DNA of 7,550 nt from CAKQOE01 sp051892195 (lineage in GTDB: Bacteria; Bacillota; Clostridia; Peptostreptococcales; Anaerovoracaceae), in NCBI GenBank assembly GCA_051892195.1, contig JBJFFZ010000145.1, forward strand, positions 1-7,550. Reading direction: 5' to 3'. The notes beneath the pieces are model-generated. The model did not search any database. It saw only the letters and a list, made by a program, of their open reading frames with translations, and had not been told where the DNA came from. This document shows positions 7,216-7,550 of the stretch, piece after piece. The translations under genes and the position numbers were made by a program. Each line of letters begins with the position of its first letter. Within the stretch, counting starts at the first letter, position 1.

Positions 7216-7244
7216 AGCATAACATAAAAAGCATATAGTTTCAA
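7216..7244 (-). promoter_or_regulatory. Probable sigma-A promoter of the signalling operon
   Basis: On the minus strand TTGAAA (7244-7239) and TATGCT (7221-7216) are separated by 17 bases. TG stands one base before the -10 box, making it an extended -10. Transcription would start near 7209 and leave a leader of about 45 bases before the regulator ATG. It lies downstream of the tRNA terminator, which fits a separate transcription unit. Confidence 0.65.
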
Positions 7245-7263
7245 GTTGAATCATTCAATTACA

Positions 7264-7301
7264 GGGAAACCCTCTCATTTAAAGGAAAAATCTCGTTTCC
7301 C
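7264..7301. repeat. Inverted repeat upstream of the operon promoter
   Basis: GGGAAAC (7264-7270) and GTTTCCC (7295-7301) are perfect inverted copies separated by 24 bases. They lie about 20 bases upstream of the -35 box of the operon promoter. This is a possible operator for the HTH regulator encoded next to it, but arms of 7 bases could arise by chance. Confidence 0.3.
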
Positions 7302-7305
7302 AATG

Positions 7306-7349
7306 AAAAAAAATCCGAACCGGTCTCCACATAGGGATCCGATTCGGAT
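7306..7349 (-). terminator. Intrinsic terminator after tRNA-Leu
   Basis: On the minus strand ATCCGAATCGG (7349-7339) pairs with CCGGTTCGGAT (7323-7313), giving 11 bp with one T-G wobble and a 15-base loop. A run of eight T (7313-7306) follows, its first base also closing the stem. It starts 10 bases after the tRNA-Leu 3' end and separates the tRNA unit from the signalling operon. Confidence 0.88.
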
Positions 7350-7359
7350 GATTCTTCGC

Positions 7360-7442
7360 TGGTGCGGATAAAGGGACTCGAACCCATACGATTGCTCACA
7401 GGTACCTAAAACCTGCGTGTCTGCCAATTCCACCATATCCGC
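7360..7442 (-). tRNA. tRNA-Leu (anticodon TAG)
   Basis: The 83-base gene includes an encoded CCA end (7362-7360). The acceptor arms GCGGATA and TATCCGC pair fully. The D region contains TGGTGGAATTGGCAGACACG, typical of leucine tRNAs. The anticodon stem CAGGT/ACCTG encloses the 7-base loop TTTAGGT, with anticodon TAG at 7408-7406, which reads CTN-type leucine codons. A longer class-II-style variable region and the T arm GGGTTCGAGTCCC follow. All parts are present. Confidence 0.95.
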
Positions 7443-7463
7443 ATGCAATATACGATTGTAAAA

Positions 7464-7493
7464 AGAGGAATGCTACCAAGGTAACATTCCTCT
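7464..7493 (-). terminator. Hairpin with T tail between tRNA-Glu and tRNA-Leu
   Basis: On the minus strand AGAGGAATG (7493-7485) pairs perfectly with CATTCCTCT (7472-7464). An inner TACC/GGTA pairing lies around the tip, and the end of the stem runs into five T (7464-7460). It follows the tRNA-Glu CCA end by 3 bases and lies about 20 bases before tRNA-Leu. It looks like an intrinsic terminator, possibly a leaky one, since little room is left for a separate tRNA-Leu promoter. Confidence 0.7.
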
Positions 7494-7496
7494 GTC

Positions 7497-7550
7497 TGGT
7501 GACCCCATCGGGAATCGAACCCGAGTTACCGCCGTGAAAGGGCGATGTCT
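7497..7550 (-). tRNA. tRNA-Glu (anticodon TTC), partial at the window edge
   Basis: Only the 3' part is in the window. It includes the encoded CCA (7499-7497), discriminator A, acceptor 3' arm TGGGGTC, the T arm CGGGTTCGATTCCCG, and the anticodon stem TCGCC/GGCGG around the loop CTTTCAC with anticodon TTC at 7538-7536. The D arm is cut after AGACA and the 5' acceptor arm lies beyond base 7550. Confidence 0.93.

Noticed and set aside
7165..7254. Thirty extra N-terminal residues for the regulator from the ATG at 7254
   Set aside because: No ribosome site precedes that ATG, the stretch has no domain character, and the promoter lies between it and the better start at 7164.
7360..7442. tRNA-Leu 3' end as an integration site for the signalling operon as a mobile island
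   Set aside because: I see no copy of the tRNA 3' end elsewhere in the window, no integrase, and a normal terminator directly behind the tRNA.
1..7550. CRISPR array, insertion sequence or riboswitch
   Set aside because: No regularly spaced repeats, transposase frame with terminal repeats, or recognisable riboswitch core was found on either strand.

Overview
The window looks like chromosomal DNA of a Clostridia-type Bacillota, most likely Lachnospiraceae. The reasons are the strong AGGAGG-type ribosome sites, the CCA ends encoded in both tRNA genes, U-tailed intrinsic terminators, and the typical Lachnospiraceae style of the hybrid kinase (NMSHDIRTPMNAI) and of the small XRE-type helix-turn-helix. 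The taxonomic call is an inference from family resemblance.

Layout, left to right: (1) positions 1-336 hold the C-terminal end of an unrecognised plus-strand protein. (2) Positions 434-7164 hold four genes, all on the minus strand. In order of transcription they are an XRE-HTH/receiver regulator (7164-6283), a solute-binding lipoprotein with an added 5'-nucleotidase-C-like domain (6179-4278), a membrane hybrid histidine kinase with Cache-like sensor, PAS, HisKA, HATPase and receiver domains (4242-1741), and a six-helix membrane HD-GYP protein (1618-434). A good sigma-A promoter lies just upstream of the regulator (7216-7244) and a strong intrinsic terminator follows the HD-GYP gene (381-423), so the four genes probably form one transcription unit. 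(3) At the right edge, two minus-strand tRNA genes, Glu(TTC) (cut by the edge) and Leu(TAG), each have a terminator-like hairpin behind them.

The four genes read as a self-contained signalling module. The lipoprotein lacks transporter permease or ATPase partners here and probably presents a ligand to the kinase sensor. The kinase would phosphorylate its own receiver and/or the receiver of the HTH regulator, which may control transcription, and the HD-GYP protein would hydrolyse cyclic di-GMP as an output. No HPt domain is visible. The two most unusual observations are that the regulator appears to contain a dead HisKA/DHp segment in which the phospho-accepting histidine is lysine, and that the solute-binding protein carries a domain normally found at the C terminus of 5'-nucleotidases. 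No gene-free stretch exceeds 300 bases.
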